The notes beneath the pieces were generated by a model, which saw only the letters and a program-made list of their open reading frames with translations, did not search any database and had not been told where the DNA came from. A stretch of 64,000 bases of DNA from Winogradskyella algicola (GTDB lineage Bacteria; Bacteroidota; Bacteroidia; Flavobacteriales; Flavobacteriaceae), in the NCBI RefSeq assembly GCF_005869935.1, contig NZ_SZQF01000002.1, positions 280,608 through 344,607 on the forward strand, read 5' to 3'. Positions 43,407 to 52,472 of this stretch are shown piece after piece. Numbering within the stretch: the first letter of the stretch is position 1; each line of letters begins with the position of its first letter. The position numbers and the translations under genes were made by a program.

Positions 43407-44588
43407 TCAAAAATTTACGTCAATGACTAAATTACTAATCCAATTAAAACCATCACCTTTTGGCATAAGAAAAGTATGTATTTTTAAACTTTGGTCAGCT
43501 GGTATTACTTTTTTGACAGTAGTTTTTTGATTCTTTGAAACTTCAATAAAAATTCTTACTGGTTGTTTTGAACGTTTAGCTGAACTAATAATATGACTCA
43601 TTATTTGTTCATTATAGGCTATCAAATCGTCGGATATTTTCACTTCACAAACCCTTCCATTCTTTATCAAATCTTCATAATCATCTATATCACTTTTGTG
43701 TTTTTTGTTTTCACCTAGGTGTATGTTTAAATAACCATTAAGTACCGAAGTTTTAGAAATATGAATCTTAAGCCTGTTTTTACAATTACTTTTAGATTGA
43801 TTTAATCTAAAATATTGATACTTTTTAAATATAGCTTTAAATAGTTTTTTAGTCTGCTGATTTAACTGTCTCAAAATTTTAAAAAAGGGACTCATCTTCT
43901 TTCCTCTCATTTCTTCAATAATAAAATCACTTTCAAAGTTTCTTTTATCAAGATAGCATACTTTTTGAACACTAACTTTTTCTGCTACCATCGATGCAAA
44001 AAGGCGAAGCGATCTATTAGCCATATGTATATTTCCTGTAATTTGGTATGGTAAGTTTTTTAAAGTAGAATCTGCGAGTCCAAAGGTTGTGAAAAATGCA
44101 GAACCTCTTACAATTTTTATCTCTTTTTCTGCAAATGGAATATTTAGCCTGTTTAAAATAAAAGCTTCTTCGAAATAATTATCTTTAAAATTATCAATTT
44201 TAGTAAAAGGACTACTGTTGCCAACCAATTCGAATCCTTGCTTTATTTTATTCATAAAAGCTTCAACGAAACCATTTTTTACAATTCTAATATCATCATG
44301 CAAAAAGAGTATATAATCTGGTTTTTGGTTGTTTTTTTTTGATAACCATTGCATAAATTGCACGTGACAACCCCAATCCCAACCAACATTTTCTTCAAAG
44401 ATAATTTGCCAATTATTATCTCTTAAATAATTTAGAATATTTCTATCAATTTCTGTTACTTTTTTGTGGGATAGAATGTAAAAATCGAAAATAAACGAAG
44501 GGTTTAGTTTAGCTTCATCAAGCAAACTTTTATATAGATTTAAATTTCTAAAATAATAGCCTGTTAAGCATATTGCAATTTTTATCAT
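43407..44588 (-). CDS. Probable GT-A glycosyltransferase with an unusual C-terminal domain
   Basis: 393 residues. The N-terminal ~220 residues look like a GT-A glycosyltransferase: strand IKIAICLTGYYFRNLNLYKS, then KPDYILFLHDDIRIVKNGF near 90-108 with a DxD-like HDD metal site. The C-terminal part (from ~265) reads LKIHISKTSVLNGYLNIHLGE..., which vaguely resembles the start of class I SAM methyltransferases (glycine loop and GYLNID), but the glycine loop is degenerate. No clear family for the whole protein. Overlaps the sulfotransferase gene by 4 bases. Confidence 0.65.
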   Translation of the reverse strand: MIKIAICLTGYYFRNLNLYKSLLDEAKLNPSFIFDFYILSHKKVTEIDRNILNYLRDNNWQIIFEENVGWDWGCHVQFMQWLSKKNNQKPDYILFLHDDIRIVKNGFVEAFMNKIKQGFELVGNSSPFTKIDNFKDNYFEEAFILNRLNIPFAEKEIKIVRGSAFFTTFGLADSTLKNLPYQITGNIHMANRSLRLFASMVAEKVSVQKVCYLDKRNFESDFIIEEMRGKKMSPFFKILRQLNQQTKKLFKAIFKKYQYFRLNQSKSNCKNRLKIHISKTSVLNGYLNIHLGENKKHKSDIDDYEDLIKNGRVCEVKISDDLIAYNEQIMSHIISSAKRSKQPVRIFIEVSKNQKTTVKKVIPADQSLKIHTFLMPKGDGFNWISNLVIDVNF

Positions 44589-45448
44589 TCTAAATCAAAT
44601 TTTTTACTATCGTATCCAATAGTTTGTAATTTTGTTTTTACATCCTTATCAATCCAACTTTTATCTTTATTCTTGAAGCGGTTTACTGTTTGTGGTGCAG
44701 TTATTTTCAATTTTATTTTTTCTATTGAAGATTGATCTGCCGTGCAACCCATAAACTGTAATAGTTCTTTAATACTACCTTCGTTATGATGTATTAAATC
44801 TTCGTAGAACACTATGTGAAAGTTTTCTGCAAATAATTTCCGCCCTTTTTCAATACTGTACTTGTTAAAATTGTACCAAAAGTCAAATTTGTTTTTTTCT
44901 GACTCATTCTTATTATCGATATCAAAATATTCTGAGTAATTATAAAATTGTTGATTGTTTTTAGAATATACCATATCTAATCCATTTCTTATTAGCAAGA
45001 TGAATTTAGATTTAGGGTACTTATAGTAAATATCTTCTATGAACATAATCGTATGAGGTTCTTTCCATCCCCATAATTGTTCATCAACACCTCTCCGCTT
45101 AAAAAGAATTCCTTTATACCTGTAAAGTATCCATTTAAAATTGTACTTACGAAATTGAAAAAAATGAAGGATAGAGGCTCTTAGTATAAAATAACAGTCC
45201 AAAAAATTCAATCTCTTGTTTAGCAGAAGTTTATTGTGCGTATCTAAAAGACGATTTATATACCTACTTCGCTTACCAAAATATTTTTTAAAATGGGTTG
45301 GTAATTTAAATAATAACGTAAATGATAAGTCATCGTCTGCACGATTAACATCGTAACCAAAATTAAAATTAATTTCTTTAAATATATCTACAATAACTCT
45401 AGTTCCCGAACCACCTAGCCCACTGATAAAGGTAAAGTCTTTTTTCAT
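44585..45448 (-). CDS. Sulfotransferase
   Basis: 287 residues. The 5'-phosphosulfate-binding loop is at the N-terminus (FTFISGLGGSGTRVIVDIF, residues 5-23), and the 3'-phosphate-binding motif is SKFILLIRNGLDMVYSKN (near 150-168, Arg and Ser). A C-terminal KIKLKITAPQTVNRFKNKDKSW region is typical of PAPS-dependent carbohydrate sulfotransferases. It would sulfate a hydroxyl of the repeat unit in the cytoplasm. 4-base overlaps on both sides couple it to wzx and the GT gene. Confidence 0.82.
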   Translation of the reverse strand: MKKDFTFISGLGGSGTRVIVDIFKEINFNFGYDVNRADDDLSFTLLFKLPTHFKKYFGKRSRYINRLLDTHNKLLLNKRLNFLDCYFILRASILHFFQFRKYNFKWILYRYKGILFKRRGVDEQLWGWKEPHTIMFIEDIYYKYPKSKFILLIRNGLDMVYSKNNQQFYNYSEYFDIDNKNESEKNKFDFWYNFNKYSIEKGRKLFAENFHIVFYEDLIHHNEGSIKELLQFMGCTADQSSIEKIKLKITAPQTVNRFKNKDKSWIDKDVKTKLQTIGYDSKKFDLE

Positions 45449-46770
45449 TTAAAAATTTTTATTGGTAAAGTTAAGATCCCTGTTTTTTTCTGTGCTACAA
45501 TGACCTTAATTATGTTTTCTAGAGCCACTGTCACAGACATGGTTATAGCAGCACCTAAAAGCCCATACCATGAGATAAGAATAAAATTTAAAATTAAATT
45601 GAGCACCACAAAAACGAAAGATATATAACCATGTTGTTTTTCAAAACCACACATTACTAACAATAAACCCGAGCACCCTGTTGCTATATTGAAAAATTGA
45701 CCAATACTCAAAATAACCAAAATTTGGTATGCGACGATAAATTCTTCACCCCAAAGATTTAAAACATACTTTCCGGCAATTATAAAAATAATCACAGGTA
45801 AGCCTGCTATAAATGTCAAACCTTTGGTGGTTTGCCTTACCATTACTTCCATTTCTTTTTTTTTGCCCTCTGCATTTAAACCTGCTAACTTTGGTGAGAC
45901 AACAGAGTTTGTCACTTTTAAAAAAAAACTTGTTAAAAGTGCAATACTTGTCGCAACAGTATACAAGCCAACTTCTTTTGAATTACTTAGCCAACCAAGT
46001 AAAACAACTGCTGCATTAGCTGAAATTATGCTGCTTATTGATATCCACAACAGAGGCAGCGCAGGTCTTATTAACTTTTTTACAACAAATTTTGGCTTAC
46101 TATTATTTGTAAATAATTTTTTCCAATAAACACCAATGACTATGGTAACTATTAGGCTACTTACACCATAGACAATTGCAACTCTAACAATAGAAATTTC
46201 TGTATCTGTAATATACATTAAGAAAAGTGATATTGCTATTAAGATCGAACTCAGTGTTTTGTCTACCAAATTACTTTGCCAAATTTTTCTATATCCGTTT
46301 ACCCCTGCACTAAATAATCTTGAAAAAGTTTGAGGAACCAGAGATATTACTGCTACAACCAGGGGTATCATCAAATCAGGTTCATTAAAAACGTTAAATG
46401 CTAACCAAGGAGATATTAACAAAAGAATGCTAACAACAATTATAGAAAGTAAACCATTAAAAATATAAGCCGTATGCATGTACGACCCTATTCTATTAAA
46501 TTGTTTTAGATTATACCCTACAGCTATATTTTTAACTAATACTGTCCTTGTACCCAATAAGCAAAATACAAGAGCGATAGCAATTACTCTATTAGAAAGA
46601 TTAATAATCCCTAAACCTGATGCACCAATTGCTCTACCTAGAAAAATGCTAACCACAAGAGCTACAATCATGCCAGTACCTTTTACAAACATGGAAGCAA
46701 TAGATTTTTTAATTACTTCTCTTGTATGAATATCGAGAGATTTAAACTTATTTTTTAGTAATCTACTCAT
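45445..46770 (-). CDS. wzx: Wzx-type polysaccharide flippase
   Basis: 441 residues with about 12-14 membrane helices in the MATE/PST flippase pattern. N-terminal KKSIASMFVKGTGMIVALVVS, then FLGRAIGASGLGIINLSNRV (split as FLGRAIGASGLG / IINLSNRV), a signature of the Polysacc_synt family, and C-terminal YISFVFVVLNLILNFILI. It should flip undecaprenyl-PP-linked repeat units to the periplasm. It overlaps murA by 4 bases, so flippase and MurA paralogue are translationally coupled. Confidence 0.9.
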   Translation of the reverse strand: MSRLLKNKFKSLDIHTREVIKKSIASMFVKGTGMIVALVVSIFLGRAIGASGLGIINLSNRVIAIALVFCLLGTRTVLVKNIAVGYNLKQFNRIGSYMHTAYIFNGLLSIIVVSILLLISPWLAFNVFNEPDLMIPLVVAVISLVPQTFSRLFSAGVNGYRKIWQSNLVDKTLSSILIAISLFLMYITDTEISIVRVAIVYGVSSLIVTIVIGVYWKKLFTNNSKPKFVVKKLIRPALPLLWISISSIISANAAVVLLGWLSNSKEVGLYTVATSIALLTSFFLKVTNSVVSPKLAGLNAEGKKKEMEVMVRQTTKGLTFIAGLPVIIFIIAGKYVLNLWGEEFIVAYQILVILSIGQFFNIATGCSGLLLVMCGFEKQHGYISFVFVVLNLILNFILISWYGLLGAAITMSVTVALENIIKVIVAQKKTGILTLPIKIFK

Positions 46771-48005
46771 CGATTCATATTAACTCCCAATCCTTGCAAT
46801 TTATCATGTAGGTTTTCGTACCCTCTACCAATTTGCCAAGCATTTTCAATGGTAGTTTCTCCATCTGCTGTAAGTCCTGCTAAAACCAAAGCAATACCAG
46901 CTCTTAAATCTAGTGCAGTAACCGTAGCTCCTGTAAGTGGATTGCCACCATGTATCTTAAGCAAGTCTCCATCTATTTGATAATCCATACCCATTTTTGC
47001 TAATTCTTCGGCATATCCATAACGTCCAGGAAATCTTAAATCTATAATGCGGGATTCCCCTTTGGATACTGCACCAAACACCGCAAACAAGGGCTGCATG
47101 TCTGAGTTGATACCTGGATATGGCCCAGTACTAATATCTATAGGATAAGCTTCGCCTCCTCTTACAATCAACGAGTTTTCGCCTCTGTAAAATTGCATGC
47201 CACTCTCTCTTAGGTGTACCAAAGGGACTTCGAGATGCTCAAAAGGGAAATCTAAAATTTCAACATCACCATGTGTTACCACAGCACCAATAGCCCAAGT
47301 TAAGGCTTCCATATTATCTGGTATTACACTATGCTTTACACCACTTAATTTTTCTACACCTTCTATAACAATACATTTTTGGCCAAACACCTTAATCTTT
47401 GCTCCCATTTTGTTGAGCATGGTAATAAGGTCTATAATTTCTGGCCGTATGTGTGGATTCCAAACTGTAGTAGTGCCTTCTGCTAACGTTGCACACAAAA
47501 TGGCATTTTCTGTTGCACCAGTAGAACGCATAGACAAATGAAGGTCTCCACCTTTAAGTTTTCCGTTTGCTTTGGTACACAGATAGCCCTCTTCTTCCCA
47601 TACTTTGGCACCCATCTGCTCTAAAATCATAACGTGCAAATCATACTTGCGCTCGCCTAATTTACAGCCACCTGGTAATGGTACTTTTCCATGACCAAAT
47701 CTTGTGGTTAGCGTTCCTAAAATGAGTAATGAGTTTCTGATGGATCGCTCGTCCCATAAAAGTTCTGGGTTAATGGTATTCTCTGTAATCTTTAAAAAAC
47801 GGTCACCCTCTTCACAAATCTTGCCCATTTTATTGAGCATTTTAATATGTACTTGCATATCTAACAATCCGTTGGGAGCATTAGAAATTTCAACAGGTTC
47901 ATCTGTTAATACTGATGCTGTGAGTAGTTTAAGCCCACTATTTTTAGCACCACTGAGTCTTACCTGACCTTGTAGTTGTGCTTTTTTTACTTTAAGTATA
48001 TCCAT
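46767..48005 (-). CDS. murA: MurA-type UDP-GlcNAc 1-carboxyvinyltransferase (locus paralogue)
   Basis: 412 residues, EPSP-synthase fold. Active-site positions match E. coli MurA with a shift of one: K21-N22 in LSGAKNSGL, R90, catalytic Cys114 and Arg119 in LPGGCKLGERK, Asp in GINSDMQPLFAV, DLRAG and GRGYENLH near the end. It should transfer enolpyruvate from PEP to UDP-GlcNAc (and be fosfomycin-sensitive because Cys is kept). Residues around the site differ from housekeeping MurA (K after Cys, K for P after Arg). First gene of the polysaccharide operon and coupled to wzx. It is probably a dedicated second copy, which needs the rest of the genome to prove. Confidence 0.92.
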   Translation of the reverse strand: MDILKVKKAQLQGQVRLSGAKNSGLKLLTASVLTDEPVEISNAPNGLLDMQVHIKMLNKMGKICEEGDRFLKITENTINPELLWDERSIRNSLLILGTLTTRFGHGKVPLPGGCKLGERKYDLHVMILEQMGAKVWEEEGYLCTKANGKLKGGDLHLSMRSTGATENAILCATLAEGTTTVWNPHIRPEIIDLITMLNKMGAKIKVFGQKCIVIEGVEKLSGVKHSVIPDNMEALTWAIGAVVTHGDVEILDFPFEHLEVPLVHLRESGMQFYRGENSLIVRGGEAYPIDISTGPYPGINSDMQPLFAVFGAVSKGESRIIDLRFPGRYGYAEELAKMGMDYQIDGDLLKIHGGNPLTGATVTALDLRAGIALVLAGLTADGETTIENAWQIGRGYENLHDKLQGLGVNMNR

Positions 48006-48078
48006 TATTTGTTAAAAACTTAGCCAATTACACCTACCAACTTTATCTATAAACAGGTTATAAATTACGGCTACGTTA

Positions 48079-48086
48079 CAAATCTA
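48079..48086 (-). promoter_or_regulatory. Putative -7 element for the polysaccharide operon
   Basis: CAAATCTA on the plus strand reads TAGATTTG on the minus strand (TAnnTTTG), 73 bases upstream of the murA ATG. A TTTG (complement of 48110-48113) lies 23 bases further, longer than the usual 18. Confidence 0.4.
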
Positions 48087-48245
48087 AAACAATTCTCTTA
48101 GCATCATAACAAAGTAGCTCCAAATTAATACCATTTACCTTATGTTGTGTATTCTCTTACTACATGCTTTTATTAAGGTATACATAAGATGATAAAAAGT
48201 GTTTTTATCAAACAAGATTGTAAGAAAGTAATTATTAAAATTTAT

Positions 48246-48253
48246 TATATTTG
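48246..48253 (+). promoter_or_regulatory. Putative -7 element of a candidate small RNA
   Basis: TATATTTG matches TAnnTTTG exactly, 556 bases from the next gene. No TTTG at N18 is present, so it is not a full consensus promoter. Confidence 0.45.
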
Positions 48254-48258
48254 TGAGA

Positions 48259-48446
48259 ATTAAGTTATCAAACACCAACTCGAACAAAGGATTTTATTGA
48301 TTTCATGAGGGAATCTTTAATATTTTCAACCTTTTGTAGTAGTATTCACACTCATACTACCAACTTCCTAGCCCCTTATAGTTTTCGTTTTAAACAACTA
48401 AAAGTCATCGTATTTGAAGGTCTTATATCTCAAGTACGATTTTTTT
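48259..48446 (+). ncRNA. Candidate ~190-nt small RNA
   Basis: Begins after a TATATTTG box. It contains an inner stem GTAGTA...TACTAC (about 48336-48360) and ends with an 11-bp stem ATCGTATTTGA / TCAAGTACGAT (48407-48417 and 48430-48440, one G-U pair) followed by TTTTTT, a good intrinsic terminator. No convincing protein frame. The alternative is a transcription-attenuating leader of the following surface-protein gene. Confidence 0.4.
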
Positions 48447-48808
48447 ATAATCCATTGACAACTTTAAAAACTAATATGATATGATTAACGACTCCTAATG
48501 ATTACAAAAACAACACATTAATTAATTCTTGTGACCACTTTTTAACTAATGTGTATTGTTTAATGTTTTAACCCTTAAATAATAACATTGAAAATTCTTA
48601 ACTAGCACTTGGTATTCTTGCTACAACCACGTGTTATATTCTCATATTTAGAATTCCATTTTCATTGTTATGTACTATCAAAACCTTTGATGTTTTTGTT
48701 GGTATTAATGTTTGCTGCCCTTATCTGGTAGGAACATCAACATCCATCAAACAGGCAGAGGTGTGTATTTATTAAAAATTATAATTGAACTACTAATGTT
48801 TAAAAACA

Positions 48809-51800
48809 ATGAAAAAGAACACTTTGCACTTATTTTGTGCACTTTGCTGTCTCATATCCTTTGGGCAGAGCACCATATACCTTGAAGACTTTACCGGCCA
48901 AACTGGTAAGGGAGCGATAGGGTCTGACGATGACGACCCAAGTATTGACCTATCTGGCGTTAACTGGTCTATTGATATCAGTAACGCTAACCTTACTAAC
49001 ACTAATGATTATTTTGCGGTGATTGATGTGGGTGGTAATGAATTTTTAGAAGGTAGAGACTTAGACACCAATGCCTCTTGGTTATCTCCTATTATTGATA
49101 TTTCTAATTACACTGCCGTGGCATTTTCTTTAACGGTAACAGAATCTAATGGTACTGGAGGTAACAATCTAGAACCCACTGATACTGTACTCATTGAATA
49201 TCGCATAGATTCTGGTACCTGGACCACAGCATCAATAAACGGAACACTTTCTGATGATTATGATCTTACGTTGAGTAGTACATCGGGTTTATTGGGCTCT
49301 ACATTAGAACTTAGGGTCACTATGACCAATAATGGTGGTGGTGAACGTCAACGCATCGATGCTATTGAAGTTACCGGAACAAGTGACTGTACTACTGCTT
49401 TTTCCCTACCATTTAACGAAGGGTTTGAAGGAGGTGTCTTTCCGCCCGCATGTTGGCAAAGCTTTAGAGGCTCAAATAACTTAGGAACCATTAATGATTG
49501 GACCAGCTCAACACTTTTAGCCAATTCTGGCACAACATCTGCGTTTGTGGAGTACGAAGTGGTTACAGGAGGTAACGCTGAAGATTGGTTGGTTACTCCT
49601 GCTATTGACTTGGGAAGCGCACAGACACAGTTACGGTTTTTTGCAAGGGAACAGTTTACTTTAGATTGGAATACCGAGTATTCCGTCAGAGTATCACAAA
49701 CATCACCGACAGATATTTCAAGTTTTACAACTATTGAAACATACAACGAAGCCGAGTTGGGTTCTACCTTTAATGAAAAAACCATCGACCTATCTCATTA
49801 CAGTGGCATCATCTATATTGCCTTTGTAATGGAACAGAATGATGGTGATAATTGGTTTTTGGATGATATTTCGGTCGTTGAACTTGCACCATGTACCATT
49901 CCTGACGCGGTGACCAATGTATCTGCCAATTACGACGGCAATGCTATTAATCTAAATTGGGCATTAGGCAGCTGTTATGACGACATCCTTGTTATAGCCC
50001 GAGAAGGTAGTGCTGTAAGCTCAACACCCACAGGAGATGGTAGTATTTACAGTCCTGATACAATCTTTGGCAATGGCACAGAAATTTCAACTGACGAATT
50101 TGTTGTTTTTAACGCTATTGGCAGCAGTGTTGCTGTTAGCAATGTAAGCCTCGGCAACACCTATCATTTCGAAATTTTCACAAGAAAAGGTACTTCTTGG
50201 AGTTCTGGTGTTCCTGTAAGCCTAGCTATAGATTATTGTACCGTAAATGGTGACACTAGTTTTGATACCTCAATTACTCTGGTTGATTTTGGAAGTATTA
50301 ATAACGTTACGACTCAAGGGTCTGGTTATGACGATTTTACAGCACAATCCACAAGCATTGCCAGAGGTGAATCTGAAGATTTAACTGTAAACCTTAATAC
50401 GGATGGTAATTTTGCTGTGTATAGCTATGCTTGGATCGATTGGAATAGAGATGGTGATTTTGATGATGCTGGTGAGACCTATGACTTAGGAGAGGCGATT
50501 AATACACCCAATGGACCTACATCTAATAGTGCTTTAACTATTGAGGTTCCCTTGGATGCCGCACTTGGGGATACAAGAATGCGTATTTTATGCCAATACT
50601 TTTTTTCGAATGTACCAACAAATGGCCCGTGTGATGGCTCTACAGATGGTGAAATAGAAGATTACACTGTTACAGTTCTTCCTGGTATAACATACACTTA
50701 CAATAATGGTTGGTCACCTACAGACCCTAATGGAGTAGCAACTCTGGCTAATCCAATACTTGTTGAAGCTGGTAATGCCATCTTTAATTCTAATACAAAT
50801 GCCCAATCCATCACTGTTGAAGCTGGCGCCAGCGTCACTGTAAATAGTGGTGTTGATTTAAATGTTTCTAACATCTTTACTCTAGAGTCCACATCCACAA
50901 GCTACTCTAGCCTTATATTAGATGGTACAATAAACGGCACTATAGAATATAAACGCCATGTGAATAGTGCTGCAGGTGCCGGTGCAACTACTACAGCAAA
51001 TGATCTTATAAGTGCTCCACTGGTTGGACAGACTTTTGGTGATTTTAGAGCAGCAAACCCAAACCTACTGTCAGGAACTATTGGCGGCAATACAGCATTT
51101 TTGTTTGGCCCTTTTGATACTTCAACGGGCAGTTATATCAATTTTACGCCATCAAACGATACCAGTACTATGGGAGCTGGTATTGGTTACCGTACAGGCT
51201 CTACTAATAACTCCACGTTTACATTTACGGGAAATGCAGAAACCACAACAGTTAATGTACCTGTGGTTTCAGATGGTTCAAGTGATTGGAATTTGATAGG
51301 AAATCCCTATCCAAGTTATATCAATGTACAAGCCTTTTTGAACAATATGGCTAACTCTGGTCTTATCGATGAGAATGCAGTAGGCGTCTATGGCTATGAT
51401 GGTGCCGCATCCGATGGTTGGACCATTTATAACCTCGCAACTACCACTCCAAGTACTGTAGTTGCCCCAGGACAAGGTTTTTTTATTAATGCTGAAAGCT
51501 CTGGAACTATTGAATTTACTCCCGGAATGCGTACTACTGGTACTGATGATGATTTTATAGCCGGAAGGAATACTAACATTTTAACATATCTTAAACTTCA
51601 GTTGAGCAGTAGCACCGCACGTTATAAAACGGACTTCTATTTTAACCCAGAAGCTAGTACGAGTTTAGATATAGGTTACGATGCGTCGGTATGGAATAGC
51701 CAACCGGCTCATTTTTCGATTCATTCGTATCTTGTGGAAGAGGGTAATGATACTGCCATGTCAGTACAAGCGCTTCATAGCTATGACCTCAACAATGTTA

Positions 51801-52267
51801 TGATACCGTTGGGTATTAGCATCAATCCTAATGAACCTGTTACATTTTCAATCTTAGAGTCTACCTTACCTGGAGGGATAAACGTGTATCTTGAAGATGT
51901 AGTTGCTGGGAGCGTTACATTACTTAATGCGCATAACTATGAGGCCACATTAAATACTGCTGTAGTAGATAAAGGTCGCTTCTATATACGTTTTGTTAAT
52001 CAAGCTTTAAGTCAAAATGAAACCGCTTTGGAACAACTTGGTTTATTTGTCAATCAAGAGCAGCGTTCATTAGCTATAAAAGGACAACTTTATACAGTTT
52101 CCGAACTGAAGCTTTTTGATATACAAGGTCGTCTTTTGATACAACAGCAATTAAAAGCCCATCTAAGTTCACAAGAGGTTGATTTGATCGACTTGCCCTC
52201 TGGTGTATTTATCGTTTCCATTGAAAGTGCCCATACCAGTAAAACACAGAAGATTGTTTTGAAATAG
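48809..52267 (+). CDS. Large T9SS-secreted surface protein with cleaved-adhesin and GEVED domains
   Basis: 1152 residues with signal peptide MKKNTLHLFCALCCLISFGQ. Order: N-terminal jelly-roll (about 22-190); a cleaved-adhesin/choice-of-anchor-J domain (about 197-356, FNEGFEGGVFPPACW ... DNWFLDDISV); a fibronectin III-like domain (about 357-475); and a GEVED domain (about 533-625, YAWIDWNRDGDFDDAGE). A repeat-unit module shared with the next two genes (about 630-1070, TSYSSLILDGTINGT, WNLIGNPYPSY) precedes a type A T9SS C-terminal sorting domain (about 1080-1152, LFDIQGRLLIQQQL ... KTQKIVLK). Exported through PorT and partners and fixed on the cell surface; probable adhesin or glycan binder. 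Confidence 0.88.
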   Translation: MKKNTLHLFCALCCLISFGQSTIYLEDFTGQTGKGAIGSDDDDPSIDLSGVNWSIDISNANLTNTNDYFAVIDVGGNEFLEGRDLDTNASWLSPIIDISNYTAVAFSLTVTESNGTGGNNLEPTDTVLIEYRIDSGTWTTASINGTLSDDYDLTLSSTSGLLGSTLELRVTMTNNGGGERQRIDAIEVTGTSDCTTAFSLPFNEGFEGGVFPPACWQSFRGSNNLGTINDWTSSTLLANSGTTSAFVEYEVVTGGNAEDWLVTPAIDLGSAQTQLRFFAREQFTLDWNTEYSVRVSQTSPTDISSFTTIETYNEAELGSTFNEKTIDLSHYSGIIYIAFVMEQNDGDNWFLDDISVVELAPCTIPDAVTNVSANYDGNAINLNWALGSCYDDILVIAREGSAVSSTPTGDGSIYSPDTIFGNGTEISTDEFVVFNAIGSSVAVSNVSLGNTYHFEIFTRKGTSWSSGVPVSLAIDYCTVNGDTSFDTSITLVDFGSINNVTTQGSGYDDFTAQSTSIARGESEDLTVNLNTDGNFAVYSYAWIDWNRDGDFDDAGETYDLGEAINTPNGPTSNSALTIEVPLDAALGDTRMRILCQYFFSNVPTNGPCDGSTDGEIEDYTVTVLPGITYTYNNGWSPTDPNGVATLANPILVEAGNAIFNSNTNAQSITVEAGASVTVNSGVDLNVSNIFTLESTSTSYSSLILDGTINGTIEYKRHVNSAAGAGATTTANDLISAPLVGQTFGDFRAANPNLLSGTIGGNTAFLFGPFDTSTGSYINFTPSNDTSTMGAGIGYRTGSTNNSTFTFTGNAETTTVNVPVVSDGSSDWNLIGNPYPSYINVQAFLNNMANSGLIDENAVGVYGYDGAASDGWTIYNLATTTPSTVVAPGQGFFINAESSGTIEFTPGMRTTGTDDDFIAGRNTNILTYLKLQLSSSTARYKTDFYFNPEASTSLDIGYDASVWNSQPAHFSIHSYLVEEGNDTAMSVQALHSYDLNNVMIPLGISINPNEPVTFSILESTLPGGINVYLEDVVAGSVTLLNAHNYEATLNTAVVDKGRFYIRFVNQALSQNETALEQLGLFVNQEQRSLAIKGQLYTVSELKLFDIQGRLLIQQQLKAHLSSQEVDLIDLPSGVFIVSIESAHTSKTQKIVLK

Positions 52268-52289
52268 GAAGAAATTAGCAGAATGAACA

Positions 52290-52318
52290 AAAAAAGCGCG
52301 GTAACCTGCGCTTTTTTA
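52290..52318 (+). terminator. Rho-independent terminator after the first surface protein
   Basis: AAAAAAGCGCGG - TAACC - TGCGCTTTTTT; A- and T-runs flank a GC-rich stem with one bulge. Confidence 0.75.
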
Positions 52319-52393
52319 GTTTATATTGAAGATTGAAGAATCATTATTAACGCTTTGTTAATATCTAAAGCCCTAATGGGTCTATAGTTTTAT

Positions 52394-52401
52394 TATATTT
52401 G
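52394..52401 (+). promoter_or_regulatory. Putative -7 element for the second surface protein
   Basis: TATATTTG (exact TAnnTTTG), 71 bases before the ATG; -33 element not clear. Confidence 0.45.
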
Positions 52402-52472
52402 TCATCCTTTTCTACTTTATTGAATTATAATTACTACTTATTGTTATCGTTAAACAATTTATTTAAAAACAC

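Larger units (their letters stand above)
48006..48808. other. 803-base divergent intergenic region
   Basis: It separates the minus-strand polysaccharide locus from the plus-strand surface-protein genes. It holds the operon promoter (near 48080), a plus-strand -7 element at 48246-48253, a terminator-like hairpin at 48407-48446 that together define a candidate small RNA, and an inverted repeat ACACATTA...TAATGTGT (about 48513-48554). A TTTGATG/CATCAAA pair (about 48688 and 48745) lies in the leader of the next gene. A 59-codon frame at 48305-48484 is not convincing. Confidence 0.5.

Noticed and set aside
46767..48005. Housekeeping murA for peptidoglycan
   Set aside because: It lies first in a polysaccharide operon, is coupled to the flippase, and its active-site surroundings differ from flavobacterial cell-wall MurA as I remember it. 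Only the full genome can settle this, so the paralogue reading is kept as a hypothesis.
48305..48484. 59-codon frame in the divergent spacer
   Set aside because: It runs through the terminator-like hairpin at 48407-48446 and has no recognisable features or codon bias; a small RNA explains the stretch better.
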